64,000 bases of DNA from Amaurobius ferox (lineage: Eukaryota > Arthropoda > Arachnida > Araneae > Amaurobiidae), in assembly GCA_951213105.1 (NCBI GenBank), contig OX578137.1, positions 82,401,679 to 82,465,678 of the forward strand. The letters are read 5' to 3'. The notes below the pieces were generated by a model, which ran no database searches, was not told where the DNA came from, and saw only the letters and a program-made list of their open reading frames with translations. A program made the position numbers and the translations under genes. Shown here one piece after another: positions 11,736 through 24,900 of this stretch (position 1 is its first letter; every line of letters starts with the position of its first letter).

Positions 11736-13060
11736 ACTTAGATGTGAAGAAAGTTTGCAAATGCAGCTTAAATATCTTAAGATTTTACGAGTTTATTCAT
11801 ATAGTTTATAAAAGGATTTTGATTAATCAATTATTTTTTTTTAGTTTTAATTACATTATAGCGAGATTTTTTTTCCTTTTTTTTTCTCATATCATTACAT
11901 AAAACAGGAACATTGTATTATCGTTTTTTTTTTCTAAATTTCATATTTTGCAAGAAAATATCCTTTTTTTTTACCGCTGAGCGCGTTTAGAACATTATTT
12001 TAAATATGTAATTCTATATGTAGATGTGTAAGTGCGATCGTGACGGCGTGTGTCTGTACGTTGGTGAGATATGGGTATGATAACCTCAGAAATGCACATA
12101 TCGAAGTGAAACATTATGAATAGATACATTACAGATATAGAATTTGATTGACTTAGTACGAATGTGAAAGACGTATTACGTGAATAACCTACATGTGAAG
12201 AAAGTTTATAATCGCAGCTTGAATATATTGCAAGATTTTACTTGTTTATTAATATATTTTATAGAATAATTTTAAATAACCAATTAATTTTTTGTAGTTT
12301 TAATTACATTATAGCGAAGTTTTTTTTTCTCATATCATTATATAAAATAAGAATATTGTATTATCGGTTTTTTTTTCTTTTTTTTTTTTTAATTTCAGAA
12401 TTTTCAGGAAAATATCATTTTTTTACCTCTGAGCGCATTAAGAACATCGTTTAAAATATGTAATTATATATATAGAGATGTAAGTGCGATCCTGAGGGCG
12501 TATGTATGTTCGTTGGTGAGATATGGGTATGGTAACTTAATAAATGCACATACCGAAGAAAAACCTTATGAGTAAATACATTACAGATCTGGAATGTGAC
12601 TGACTTAGTACGAATGTGAAGAATGTATTATTTGAATAACTAGATGTGAAGACGTTTATAAATGCAGCTTGAATGCCTTGCAAAGTTTGACGTGATTATT
12701 CATGTATTTTAGAAATGGATGTTATATAATCAATTCAATTTTCGTTGTCAATTTTATTGTAGAGTAATTTTACTTTTGCATTATAATATCGTTATTACAT
12801 AAAATAAGAAGTACTTACTTTCTAATATCATCAGTATCTGAAATAAGAACTAAATTCAGAATTTTTCAGGAACATTTTACTCCTGAGCATATTTAAAACA
12901 TTGTTGAAGATATGTAATTCTATATATGTAGATGTAAGAACGTTTGTGTGCGCGTATGCACGTAAGTTCTTGAGATATGGATATGATAACTGAAGAATTA
13001 GTGCACATATCGATGTAAAATTTTATGTGCAGATACATTACTTAAACAACTAGAACTTAC
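11736..13060 (+). repeat. Tandem repeat, period about 450 bp, three units
   Basis: The phrase ATGTGAAGA followed by GTTT recurs at 11,742, 12,192 and 12,643 (spacings 450 and 451). Each unit holds a poly-T-rich segment, a GAGCGC(G/A)TT or related segment, a 'GAGATATGG(G/A)TATG' segment and a GATACATTAC segment. The third unit is the most diverged. No coding frame spans a unit. Confidence 0.8.
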
Positions 13061-13185
13061 TTTTTTTTTATAATTTACTTTCTTCACATTGATTTTTTGA
13101 AAATTTAATTACTAGAATTCTTAATAGTCTAAATAAAATGTGATTGAGAATTTTTCTTTTACAATAAGGTCGCTCAAATATATCA

Positions 13186-13990
13186 TAAAACAATTATGTG
13201 GGCAGCACATGACTTTCCTTGCATAATGCAATGAATTTACTACTTTTATAATCAAAAAATAATGTATAAGATCAAAGGTACTGTGTCTTTATCGTTGAAT
13301 TGTACATTTGGCGATTTTCCGGATGACAACTTGTAAAACTGTTTAAATGTACTACATTAATTTATATTCCGCGCAACTCTAAATAAATAATTATCAATAT
13401 TAATAGCATCTTCAATAAGTAATATAGCCCATATATTAAAATATTTTAATAATTAATTTATCAATTAAGCGTCATTTTCATTAATTTAGCGTCATTTCTG
13501 GAATTTTGACGATATTTTTGTCAATCTGCGGACAAATATCGCCAAGTTAGTGATATCTTGGTACATTATTAGGCAAATTAGCCATATGCATCACCTAGTT
13601 TTACAGACAAATAGAGAGAAGATCATGTCTTATATACTAGAAAGTATGTCCGGCATATAACGGAAATCAGAATTTGCGAAATTTGACTTCTCATATGGTG
13701 TCATTTTTATCAATTTGGCGAAATTTTTGTCACTTTGGCAACATTTAAAATAGTCGGCAAGTTGGTGACGTCCTACTAAATTATGCACTGCCCCAAGCGT
13801 TATGGACAGATGAACGGAGAAATGGGTTATTCTTATAGTCTACTCTTATGTTCCACCCAAGATATTGAATTTTCATCAATTTGTCGTCATTTTCATTGAT
13901 TTAGCGTCATTTTTATTAATTTGGTAACATTTAAAAAAGTCGTCACGTTGGCTACATTCGCCAAAATCTCGTCAAAATAAGAAGCATCAT
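13186..13990 (+). repeat. Dispersed repeat family 1 (copy 1C)
   Basis: It begins with the family terminal motif ATGTGGGCAGCACATGAC at about 13,196, followed by TTTCCTTGCATAATGCAATG. Further on it carries AAGATATTGAATTTTC near 13,860 and repeated TTTGGCGA / GTCGCCA-like phrases (13.48-13.57, 13.70-13.77 and 13.88-13.97 kb). These match the order seen at 57,227-57,490. The far half present in the 57-kb copy is missing or decayed here. Confidence 0.6.
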
Positions 13991-14912
13991 ACGAATGGCC
14001 AGAGAAATATTCATCATAAGAATGGATAGAGAAATATTCATCAAAAAATGGATAGAGAAATACGAGGAATGCTTTAGAATAAAATATATTTATTGTTTAA
14101 GAAAATTCCATGTTCTAGGATTTATAAAAATAGGTCTGTGATTATTGTCTGATGCAGCATTAAAAACCGCAGACGATATTTGTGATATATTTTTTTCAAA
14201 GTATATTAGTGCCATTAAACTAAAGTCTTGCATTCTTTCAATTTCTTGCTATATTATATGGTTCAGGGGTGCACAAATTTTTGATTATCCTTTACAAATC
14301 TTTTAAAACATCACTTTCGTAAAAACATGATCTTAGTACAATATGTGCGGAAAATAATAGTATGAGCAACGCTAAAGATGTTAGTGGTACTAAAATAGTA
14401 TACGTCAGCAAATCTGCCATATGCGTTCATTTCATTATTAATTATAATTTTAAAAGTTTAGATAAAGGTTTAGTAATAATATTTTACAAATGATAGCTCT
14501 TAATAGTTCATATATTATTGAAGGCTAATTAGAATTAATTGAAGGCTAATTAGAAACGATTTTTTAAGATTAAATATTTGTAAAATAAAACTCCAATATT
14601 TTTCATAAAGTTTATTCGTTGTTTTCCGTCTCATTCGTGTAAAATACGAGACAAATAATATGGGTTAATCATAAATAAATTACGATATGTAATTGAGCCA
14701 AAGTAATCTAAATTATGAGCAAATGTTAAAATGTGTACCAGTTTGAGCGTATGGTGTATATATTCCAGAAACTTATAATCCCTATATTTCGAAAACTATA
14801 AGAATAATACCGAAATCTAATTTTACATTCTTTTAAAGTTATAGACACTTTTTGGCTTTTGTTTATATCTACAACTTTATTTTTCGAGATCCCTGTTTTT
14901 AAAAAATCCGAC
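13991..14912. other. A+T-rich DNA, nothing recognised
   Basis: Only a small duplicated phrase (GAAGGCTAATTAGAA, about 14,520 and 14,542) stands out. No gene or element recognised. Confidence 0.5.
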
Positions 14913-14927
14913 ACCATGAAGACTCCA

Positions 14928-15215
14928 GGGGCGCGGTAGCCCATTGGTTTGAGCTCTGGAGTTGCACTCGGTAGGCCCGGGTTCGATTCCAGCTACTGCC
15001 AAAACTGCCGCCGTGTTCACGCGGAGTACGATCACGTTAAACATGTGGGTCCGTAAGTCCTTCCGAGAGGTTGGTGGTAGGGGAAGGAGGGTACGGTCCC
15101 TGTGGATGCCTCCCCCACTGGGTTCCGGTCTAAATTTGGTGGCACTTCCCGGCCGTCCATACAGTTGCCTTACACCTTTCTGGTAGGTCGGGCGGTCTGG
15201 GTCTCAACAACAACA
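14928..15215 (+). mobile_element. Full-length tRNA-derived SINE (family S1, copy a)
   Basis: A 288-bp non-coding retroposon. The head carries pol III promoter boxes: an A box TAGCCCATTGG at about 14,937 and a B box GGTTCGATTCC at about 14,981. The G+C-rich body contains CCGCCGTGTTCACGCGGAG and TGCCTCCCCCACTGGGTTCC phrases, and the 3' end is (CAA)n. Perfect 15-bp target-site duplications ACCATGAAGACTCCA flank it at 14,913-14,927 and 15,216-15,230. Three relatives occur in the window (42.2, 45.9 and 48.5 kb). It has no protein and would depend on a partner LINE. A predicted open frame across it is incidental. Confidence 0.92.
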
Positions 15216-15329
15216 ACCATGAAGACTCCATGAAAACTCTACCCATCCGATTCCATTCCATCATAAATGAATGGAATTTATTTCACAAATGACCTATATT
15301 TATACAAATAAACGATTAATTTGCAAAGC

Positions 15330-16130
15330 AAAGAACAAAAAACAATATTATATGTCGAAAATCAGTACTTTGGTGAAGCTACCACGCGCTGTAATAAGTG
15401 CTTCTATACGGCATGGCATCCAATCAAATATATTTTGAATTTGTACCCGAGGAAGAGCATTCCAGATTGCTTATATCAGAACCCAAATTTCATCTGTATT
15501 AGTTACGAGAAGAGCGTCGCGAGCGAGAATCTGACCGACGAAATACCAGACATGTTCAATAGGCCACATACATACTCGGTGAATAGGTAGGCCAAAGAAG
15601 AAGCTTTATCTATTGTGCGGAAAATAAGTCTTCACATTCCTAGCAATATATGAATGGGCATTGTCTTGTTGAAATGCAGCACCAGAAATGCATTGAAAGA
15701 AAGGTACAACTTCGAACTCTTGAACTTCACTGATGCACCGGTTGCTGTTGAGATATATTTCTTAGCGGTTGAGATCATCCAAGATGCCCGATGCAGCCCC
15801 AGATCATCACGCTTGACGTACGCCCAGTATGACGTTGGATAACGCACTCCGGAAAGTGGTTTTCACCGTTATAGCATCTAACGTACATTCGGCCATCACT
15901 TTATCCTAAATTAAAGCGGGATCCATCGGGAAAGATGCCTTGTTGCCAATCGGCACGCCAGTGTCTATATTGATGAGCCCATTGTAGCCGCAGGCATCGG
16001 TGGTTTTGCGTGAGAGGGATCCTGTACAAATGAATTCTTGCAAGCAATCCATGTTGCATCAGATACCGACGAATTATTTTAGCAGGCAATGACACACCTG
16101 TAGCAGCGTTCCAACTTGCTATCAGATGCT
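15330..16130 (-). pseudogene. Decayed Tc1-like transposase
   Basis: Minus-strand translation gives broken Tc1-type transposase segments. From about 16,095 down to 15,905 it reads like the linker into the first catalytic motif: LTQNHRCLRLQWAHQ, then WQQGIFPDGSRFNLG. In active Tc1 proteins that motif reads FSDESRFNL, so Ser and Glu around the catalytic Asp are changed. Downstream (15,850-15,630) another frame carries matching transposase remnants. Several frame changes show it is dead. Terminal inverted repeats were not located. Its normal role is cut-and-paste transposition at TA sites. Confidence 0.75.
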
Positions 16131-16189
16131 ATTGCACGAAAATAAAAAATATTTATGAAATCTTTATGAGGTTTTATAGGGAAAAGTAT

Positions 16190-17080
16190 TAGAATGGACG
16201 AATAAATGTGCAACTGCTAATTTTTTGAAGAAAGGGTTTGAAATTTGGTGATGGATAATTGTCGCTTTAAGATATTTAAATTTCAGGGGGTGTTACAGGT
16301 AAAAATATTCGATTTGCCAATAGAACGTGAATTTCCAAATTGACTGATGTAAGGACTTTAAATTTAGTACGAAAGTAAATCATGTGATAAAATCAACATG
16401 GGTAATTAGTATTATCAGACATGCATTATTTAGATGTGTGTTATAAGTAAAAATATATGAAATACAGTTTGGAACTACTGTTTTTGGAGCTAGCAACTTG
16501 GTATTTGGCTCAGAGGTAAATTATGTAACAAAATCAACATGGATAATTTACATAATTAGGGGAATTTAAAATTTATGGATAACACTACTCACCAAAATGT
16601 TCTAATTGTCGAACAAACATGGAATTCCAGGTTTGCTGAGTTAAGGATTTAAAATATGGTACAAAAGTTTCTGTTAAGAACTCATATGATAAGACCATCA
16701 TAAATAATCGCTGTTTTCAAATATTTATTAATTTAGAGGGTGTCAGGCAAAAATGATCAAATTTTTGAGTCAATGTGATATTACAGGATAATTAAACAAG
16801 GAAGTTAAAATTTGGTAGAAAGATGGATCATGGAAAAAGCCCACATCGATTATTGATATTACCAAATATATATTATTTTAGAATGTATTGTAGACAAAAT
16901 GTTCAAATTATGAAATTAACCTGTAACTTTATATTTATTAATATAGGCACCTGAAGTTTAGCAGAAAGGTGGATTATGTGATGGAATCAAGATGAATATT
17001 GCAATTGTAACTGCATTCCATATACGGGCAAAATATTCTGTATTTTCGAATATTTGTATTTAGGATATGGTGCAGATTCA
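16190..17080 (+). repeat. Old tandem repeat, period about 150 bp, five or more units
   Basis: A phrase related to TCATGTGATAAAATCAACAT occurs near 16,380, 16,521, 16,682, 16,828 and 16,974 (spacings about 141-161). Each is preceded by an AAATTTGGTA-like phrase and followed by a GTGT-TA-GTAAAAAT-like phrase. The units are strongly diverged from one another, so the array is old. Confidence 0.65.
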
Positions 17081-17354
17081 AACATTAAAAGTAGTGCAAT
17101 CACTAAAAAAACACTTCGAAACACGACGAAGTCAATGCATTAAAAATAAGAATAATTTGTACGCATTTAGAACATAATATTACGCTGTGCTGCATTTGAA
17201 CTCGGGTAACAACGGTTATTTTGTTGTTGAATATCCAGCAGCTTTCTTTTGCTATATCATTAAACCATGCAGTATATAATTTAAATCATACAAAGTAAGC
17301 ATATCAAAATTGAATACTAATATAGAATATTTTCTAACTGTATATTTGCTATCA

Positions 17355-17590
17355 AAATATGGATACTTTATTGAAATGTTCTCTAAATATGCACTAACAA
17401 AGTATTGAGAAACTCAAGATTATCCTTAAGTAGGGAGACATATTAACGAAGTACTTGAGGGCAAACTTGAGTGTTCCAAGGAATTTGCTGAAGTTGAAAC
17501 TCTGAAAGTGTTCACTTATGTTGTTTTCCAATTTATTAAAGTATTTATAATTTCCTTTAAGATGTTATCATATTAATTACATTAACGCTT
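17355..17590 (+). repeat. Dispersed repeat, partner of 11,490-11,735
   Basis: Same-orientation relative of the 11.5-kb segment, with shared ordered phrases ending in ATTAAAGTATTTA and TTTCCTTTAAGAT. The two copies lie about 5.9 kb apart; each is next to a tandem block of different sequence. Confidence 0.55.
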
Positions 17591-18783
17591 AAGATGGACC
17601 AATATTTTGCTAATGCAGTTTGCTTACTATCGGTGTTCTGAATAATTTAAGTAATTTAGAAATATACTATGAGCAATTATCAAACTTTTGGAAAGTTTTA
17701 TAGAAACATTTAAATTGATTCAAATTTAAAATAAAAAATCCTGTGTATTTATGTATCTCGCATTTTTTATCTCCCATTAATTGGTCTAGCTGTATTTCGA
17801 ATATTGACAGAAATTATTTTTCCCGATACGGTAATCATATTGTATTATATTTGAGTTTCAATGTTTAAACACCTATAATGTGTATGAATAATTGGTATGT
17901 CCGGAATTTCTTATAAGATGTATAGTTTATCAATACATAACTCTTATAAAGGAATGTACAATATGGTAGCTAAAGAAACCTATATTAATGAAAATTTTAG
18001 TAGCAGAATAAATATGTATAATAAACTTTTAAAATTTTAGTTATTCATATCTATGTATTTTTCTCTCTTTCCTACGGAACTTCAAAGCGAGGTTGTTTGA
18101 GTTTCTCTATCAAGCATAAACATGTATACTCCAACTAAAAAGAAGCGGGCATTTTTATTCAAATTGGATTCATATTTTTATAAACATTTTTTTTAAAATT
18201 ATACATCAAAGTTTAGAATCGTAGAACTTTTCAAAAATGGTAACGTTGTTTCGATATAAAATGCATACTCGTTAAAAGTTAAAAATAATATTATAAATAG
18301 TAGACTTTACTTCAAAAGAGATAAAAATTTAAATTCTTTAAAAAACTGAAGTATATAAATATTTCAAAATCTGTTTTTCAAAAGTTTGTAAGTAACTGTT
18401 TGCATCCTTTAAAAATGATCACTTTATATGTTGACGTATATAGGAATTTTTAGCTTAGTATCACTGCATATTTTATCAAACAGGTTGGCGATTATGATCA
18501 AATAACTCTTATACATTGGAATATATTAAAAATTGGAATATATAATAAATTGTTCAGTATGGAATGGTAAGAGAATCGTGAGGATTTAAATTGTCCTCAA
18601 AATGGAATAATTGTTTTCTCATTTATATTCGTTTATTCTAATGGCACATTATCATATTACGTCAGCTCATAAAATTTCCAAATATATAGAAAAAGGGTTA
18701 TATAAAAAACTTTTTATTATGGCAGTAGTTCTTTTCGTTTAAATCAAAATCTGCAAATAATGCGAGCATTTCATTACTATACA
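17591..18783. other. A+T-rich DNA, nothing recognised
   Basis: No gene, terminal repeat or tandem structure seen. Confidence 0.5.
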
Positions 18784-18905
<122 letters not shown>

Positions 18906-18988
18906 ATACGACAAGTGCTATACGCAATCACAAAGATGTAAATTAATATTACCAAGGAACAGGCCCAAATAATCCGAAGTAAATATAC

Positions 18989-19370
<382 letters not shown>

Positions 19371-19399
19371 TGTGAGATTATTTTCCAACAGGAGTGAAT

Positions 19400-20640
19400 C
19401 TGAAGACAAACATATATATACAAGCCACGAACAAACAGTGACCTTATGTTACAAACATGCAATTCCGTCCATAAAAAAAACTTTCTTATTGTAAATCGGA
19501 ACGTGACGCCATGTGCAAGGACTTTTAATACATGTTAATTATTGCCAATCCCCGAAACAAAAAACTAGTGAAACGTTTAGTTGTTCATCTGGTATTCATG
19601 GATCCAGTTTTGAGAGACTGCAGCCAGTAAATTAAAATAAATAATGATTTAATATATCTGTCCATTGTACTGGATACCAGGTCTGAAACGATTGAATTGC
19701 TTAGTGAAAAATGGCCGACAAGCAGAAAATTTAGGAATTGACTACTTAATCGGAGATTTCTTTTATATCCAAACTGCTCTTGAAATCAAGTAGATATTAT
19801 GTACTAGGTTCCATGAGGTAAGGTCAGAATAAATCGTAGATGGATAAATTGTATGATTTCAATTTCTAGATGATAACTAAATTTTACTTATATTCCATGT
19901 TTGGAACAAACAAGTATAATCTGCCAAAACATCCCTTTCAAGAGTCAAACTAAACCTCATTGAAGTAACACATAGATAATAATCTTGTACACACACCCAG
20001 ACGAGTTTACCATTATATACAAAATGCAACAAAAGAGAAAAAAGCATCCTGGAGTGATTTACTTTAGAAATAACACTAATTCACTACTACAAAAAACGGG
20101 ATAAGTTAGAGTACTTGTGAGGTTGTTTCACTTTAAAGGGAAAATAACATCTTTTTTTTTAAACAACCTAATTCGTTTAAGCGTATTTCATTAATTTAAC
20201 AAAATATATGCTCATTATTTTAACGGATATGGCACAAGGGAATAATTATATTCAATAAAGTTTTAATTGTTTAGCAAATGTAGTTCAAAATATGCTTTTA
20301 ATTTACATTATTTTTTATTATCACCAGTATTTAATTAATACAATAAAATTGTGTCCCTCAGAGGACAAATTGATATTTGAAAACCTTAAAGTATGAAGTA
20401 TAAATTCCGTTTTTATATTTAGAGTAAGTGAAACGTTTACATTGCCTTTTTATATGAACTCATTGGTGGATATATATTTTCACAAAATTCGTTAACTTTA
20501 TGGAAACTCGCTGTTTTGTTAAACTCTAAAATATAATGCTATACAACTTATTACTATTTTAGAAACTTCATTGTGATATTTAATTAATATATTATGGAAA
20601 ACATTTTGATGGCATACATTTTGCAATACCAATGTTTTTA
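19400..20640. other. A+T-rich DNA, nothing recognised
   Basis: No gene or element recognised. Confidence 0.5.
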
Positions 20641-23330
20641 ACAAAAACAATTTTTGAAGCAATTTTTTCTCAGAATAGAGATATAGATATTTTCTAAAAT
20701 GTGTTTATATTGTAACTGATATGGATTTAGCTTCAAATTCTGGAGTAGATGTGGTGGTTTACGAAAAATTTCAACTTACTATACTTTTACCACTTACCTT
20801 TAAAAATTGTCCTTGAGACTTTATTTTTTTTTAGGATTGGCGATAAATAGAGTTTAAATACTAACTGATATGGATTTTACCTCAAATTCAGTAAGACATA
20901 GGGTGGTTGGTCTACTGAATATTTCCATGTACGGATCATATTCACTTCCGTTTCAAAATATTACATTTTCCTTGAAACGTGATTTTTTTTCAAAACGCTT
21001 TGAATAGAGTTCATATAATAAATAATATGTCTTCAGCATCAAACTTTAGAGAAGGTAGGATTTTTTACAAAATATTGCCACTTCAAGATGAGGCAATTTT
21101 TCCTGAAATATCTATTTCTTGAGAATGGCTATAGATAGAGTTTAGATGGTGGCTGATATTGATTCAGCAGCAAATTTCGGGAGAAATCTAAGGGTTCATT
21201 AAGGACTTCTACTTCCATTTTATTTCCAATTAAGGTTTAAAAAATTCCTTCAAACACATATTTCTTTGGATTGTCTATAAATAAAGCTTAAATAATGATT
21301 TGATATAATTTCAGCATCCGATTTGTTGAGGGGAGGAGGGTTCACGACCAATTTCTGTTGTTTTTCCGATTCCCGTTTCAAGTGTTTCATTTTCCGTGGA
21401 ACAAATTTTTCTCAGAATCAGCTAAGGATATAGCTTAATTAATGACTTGATATAAATTCAGCATCCGATTTGCTAAAGGGGAAGTAATTCACTAGCACTT
21501 TCTCTTATTTCCCCGATTCCAGTTTAAAGTGCCTCATTTTCTTTTGAACATTATTTTCTCAGAATTAATTAAGGATATAGCTTAAATGATGACTTAATAT
21601 AAATTTAGCGTCCGATTTAATGAGGGAGCGGGGTTCCCTCCCACTTGTTGTTTTCTCGATTCCCTTTTAAATTGTTTCATTTCCCTTGGAACATACTTTC
21701 TCAGAATCAGCTAAGGATATAGCTTAAATAATGACTTGATATAAATTCAGCATCCGATTTGCTAGGGGGGGAGGAATTCACTAGCACTTTCTGTTTTTCC
21801 CCCTATTCCAGTTTAAAATGTTTCATTTTCTTTGGAGCATTATTTTCTCAGAATCAGTTAAGGATATAGCTTAAATGATGACTTAATATAAATTTAGTGT
21901 CCGATTTGATGAGGGGGGCGGGGTTCACTCCCACTTTTTGTTGCTTTCTCGATTCCCGTTTAAAGTGTTTTATTTTCCTTGGAACATACTTTTCTCAGAA
22001 TCAGCTAAGGATATAGCTTAAATAGTGACTAGATTTAAATTCAGCGTCCGATTTGATGAGGGGGGCGGGGTTCACTCCCACTTTTTGTTGTTTTCTCGAT
22101 TCCCGTTTAAAGTGTTTTATTTTCCTTGGAACATACTTTTCTCAGAATCAGTTAAGGATATAGCTTAAATAATGACTAGATTTAAATTCAGCGTTCGATT
22201 TGATGAGGGGCGCCGGGTTCACTCCCACGTTTTGTTGTTTTCTCGATTCCCGTTTAAAGTGCTTTATTTTCCTTAGAACATACTTTTCTCAGAATCAGGT
22301 AAGGATATAGCTTAAATAACGACTAGATATAAATTCAGCGTCCAATTTGTTGTAAGAAGAGGAGTTCACTCCCACTTTTTGTTATTTCCCTGATTCCCGT
22401 TTAAATTGTTTCATTTCTTTGAAACATTATTTTCTCAGAATTAGCTACAGGTATAGCTTAAATGATATGAATGATATAAATTTAACATCCGATTTGATGA
22501 GTGGGGAGGGGTTCATTTCCACTTTCTGTTGTTTTGTCGATTTTGGTTTAAAATGTTTCATTTTCCTTGGAACATACTTTTCCCAGAATCAGCTAAGGAT
22601 ATAGCTTAAATAATGACTTGATATAAATTCAGCATCCGATTTGTTAAGAGAAGAGGAGTTCTCTACCCCTTTCTGTTATTTCCCTGATTCTAGTTTAAAT
22701 TGTTTCATTTCCTCTGGAACATTCTTTTCTCATAATTAGCCAAGGGTATAGCTTAAATGATGACTTGATATAAATTTAGCATCCGATTTGATGAGAAGAG
22801 AGGGGTTCACTAACACTGTCTGTTGTTTTCCCAATTCCGGTTTAAAGAGTGTCATTTTCCTTGAAACATACTTTTCTCAGAATTGACTCAGGATATAGCT
22901 TAAATGATGATTGATAAAGATTTAGAATCAAATTTTTTCACGAAGGTTAGGATATTTACTAAGAGTTTCAACTTTCGGAACTTTTAAACTTAGGATTCAA
23001 AACCTTCTCTAAAACGTATATTTCCTCAGATTCGAAAATAGATGGAGATTATATGATGACTTATATGGATTAAACATCAAATTCTGGTGGGGTTAAGGGC
23101 CTCACGATGTATTTTTAATTCCAGTTCTAGAAATGCATCTCGCAATTAAAATATTTACATTCTGTTTCTAATGCCTATATGTTCAAGCCTTAGAGTATAT
23201 TATCTACATATATTATCAGGCTTATATATAGATAGAGCTTAAATTATGACGGATATGGGTTCAACATCGAATATCAAAGCGGAAAAAGGGATGTCACTAA
23301 GGTTCACGAATTCCGGTTTTGGAGGTGTCT
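20640..23330 (+). repeat. Satellite-like tandem array, period 147 bp
   Basis: About 16-18 units. In the core the phrase TCTCAGAAT (or a one-base variant) starts at 21,410, 21,557, 21,699, 21,846, 21,993, 22,140, 22,287, 22,433, 22,580, 22,728 and 22,875, giving spacings of 147, 142, 147, 147, 147, 147, 146, 147, 148 and 147. Each unit continues with GGATATAGCTTAAAT, AATTCAGC(A/G)TCCGATTTG and a G-run such as GAGGGGGGCGGGGTTC, then TTCACT and CTCGATTCCCGTTTAAA. Outer units (20.64-21.3 and 22.9-23.33 kb) are much more diverged, as expected where unequal exchange homogenises the centre. No protein is encoded. Confidence 0.93.
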
Positions 23331-24041
23331 CTTCATGTTTGTTCCGAAAATTCTCATGACTCTGCGAAATAAAGAGCTTAAGGATTAAAATAAAACTACT
23401 TTATTTTTACATAGAAATTAAAGTGTCTAAACCACTTATTACCATATGGAAACTCTTTCACAAATATTTTGTTTAAGATATTTTTACTGTAACGCAAATG
23501 AGTTAAAATAGAAGATACATTTTTTTAAAAAAAAACTCTTAAGCTTAAAATGCCAGAATATGTCTTGCCACGAGATTTTTAATAGTTGAAAAACCAAACA
23601 TTTTAACCGTTATATACTTCCTACTAGCTGCAATTTCAATATGTGGCCGAGGAATGTTGTACTCTCAGGACTCAAGTTTAAGACAAGTCGGATTTGAATC
23701 ACAGGAACAGCTTGAAAGTTCTATGAATCCATAAAGACTTGTAGCGAATAGGAATTTCCTTTAAACTGTAGCTCATTTTAAATGTAAATGTCGTGTACCT
23801 ACAAATAAAGGGTATATCTGCAAATTGATCAAATCCAACACAATTTAAGAGTTGCAAACATATGTGAAAGAAAAGTGTTGCCTTAAATTATGTGTTAACA
23901 GAACAACTTTTTGTTTTATACAGGTTAGCTGCTGCCTTTTCTCAATTTGTAGGGTAGCTTCTTGCATATTTTGATATGAAGCATCCAAGGGTGCGTGGCA
24001 GAGTAATTCTTGAAATAAATGCAACTGGGATGAAATGGAAG
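23331..24041. other. A+T-rich DNA, nothing recognised
   Basis: No gene recognised. It may include unrecognised 5' sequence of the Naiad copy that follows. Confidence 0.45.
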
Positions 24042-24299
24042 TACAGTCAGTGCTGGCGTCCAGGAGTGCATGCCGCGGCATTAAAGACATGCATGTTGAT
24101 AACTGGGGAGTAAGGTCACTACCCCTTACCCCCATTACCGCCATTGTGTAAGCACTTTACGTTACCTCCCTTCTTCATGTTTATTTCCATTTATATTTTT
24201 ATATATTAACCCTTTATGTATTTTAGTGTGTTATGCTGCTGTGCGCAAGTATACTAAAATTCATTTCAATATTTTTCTTTAGAAATCTATCTTTTATAT
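24042..24299 (+). repeat. Left pseudo-LTR of Naiad copy 2
   Basis: Starts TACAGTCAGTGCTGGCGTCC and runs to TTTAGAAATCTATCTTTTAT. It aligns with 27,754-28,002 with scattered substitutions and a few small indels. No hammerhead ribozyme core (CTGATGA with GAAA) is visible, as reported for this clade. Confidence 0.8.
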
Positions 24300-24900
24300 T
24301 TACATATTTATGAATATTACGATCTGGCTGCTGTGCGCCAATTTTGATGTTCAAATACTTTAAAATTCTTTAAATTCCTTTACCTTTTTCCTCTTGGAAT
24401 CGATATGTGTGTTTTGGTGACAGCGGGGTTCATCACGGGCTGCTGGCGTGTTTGGAGTTGGCCTTCGGTATGTTGATAATAGCTGTGTTTGAGGGGGCTG
24501 AGTTGAATATCATATGTGTATCTTTATTGTATATGTATGGTTCATGTTGTAGTGCTTGTGTTGTGTGAATATTGTACCTTAAAAAAACTACCATAAAAAT
24601 CATATAAAATTAAAACTTACCAATATAAAAGTAAAAGATATTGTAAAAAATGTACACTACGACTGACAGAGTTAGGTTAGTTCTTTGATGATATTTGAAA
24701 TGGGAAAATAGGATTGTCATGATAATGTGAGTTACTATGCCTGTTATTCGTTTTGGTGAGATTATAAAATGATTCAAAAAAGCACCACTCTTTATAAGAG
24801 TATAAACTATAAAATTATGATGAATACAAAATATATATTATAGCGCCTGGCAAATATTTGCGATCAAATTTTTATTTACGTAAATTGCCCGGTAATACGG

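Noticed and set aside
14962..15186. 74-codon frame at 15 kb and similar ones at 48.7 kb
   Set aside because: They are translations of the SINE body, with no conserved protein.
20640..23330. CRISPR-like array
   Set aside because: Whole 147-bp units repeat with gradual divergence and no unique spacers; the context is eukaryotic.
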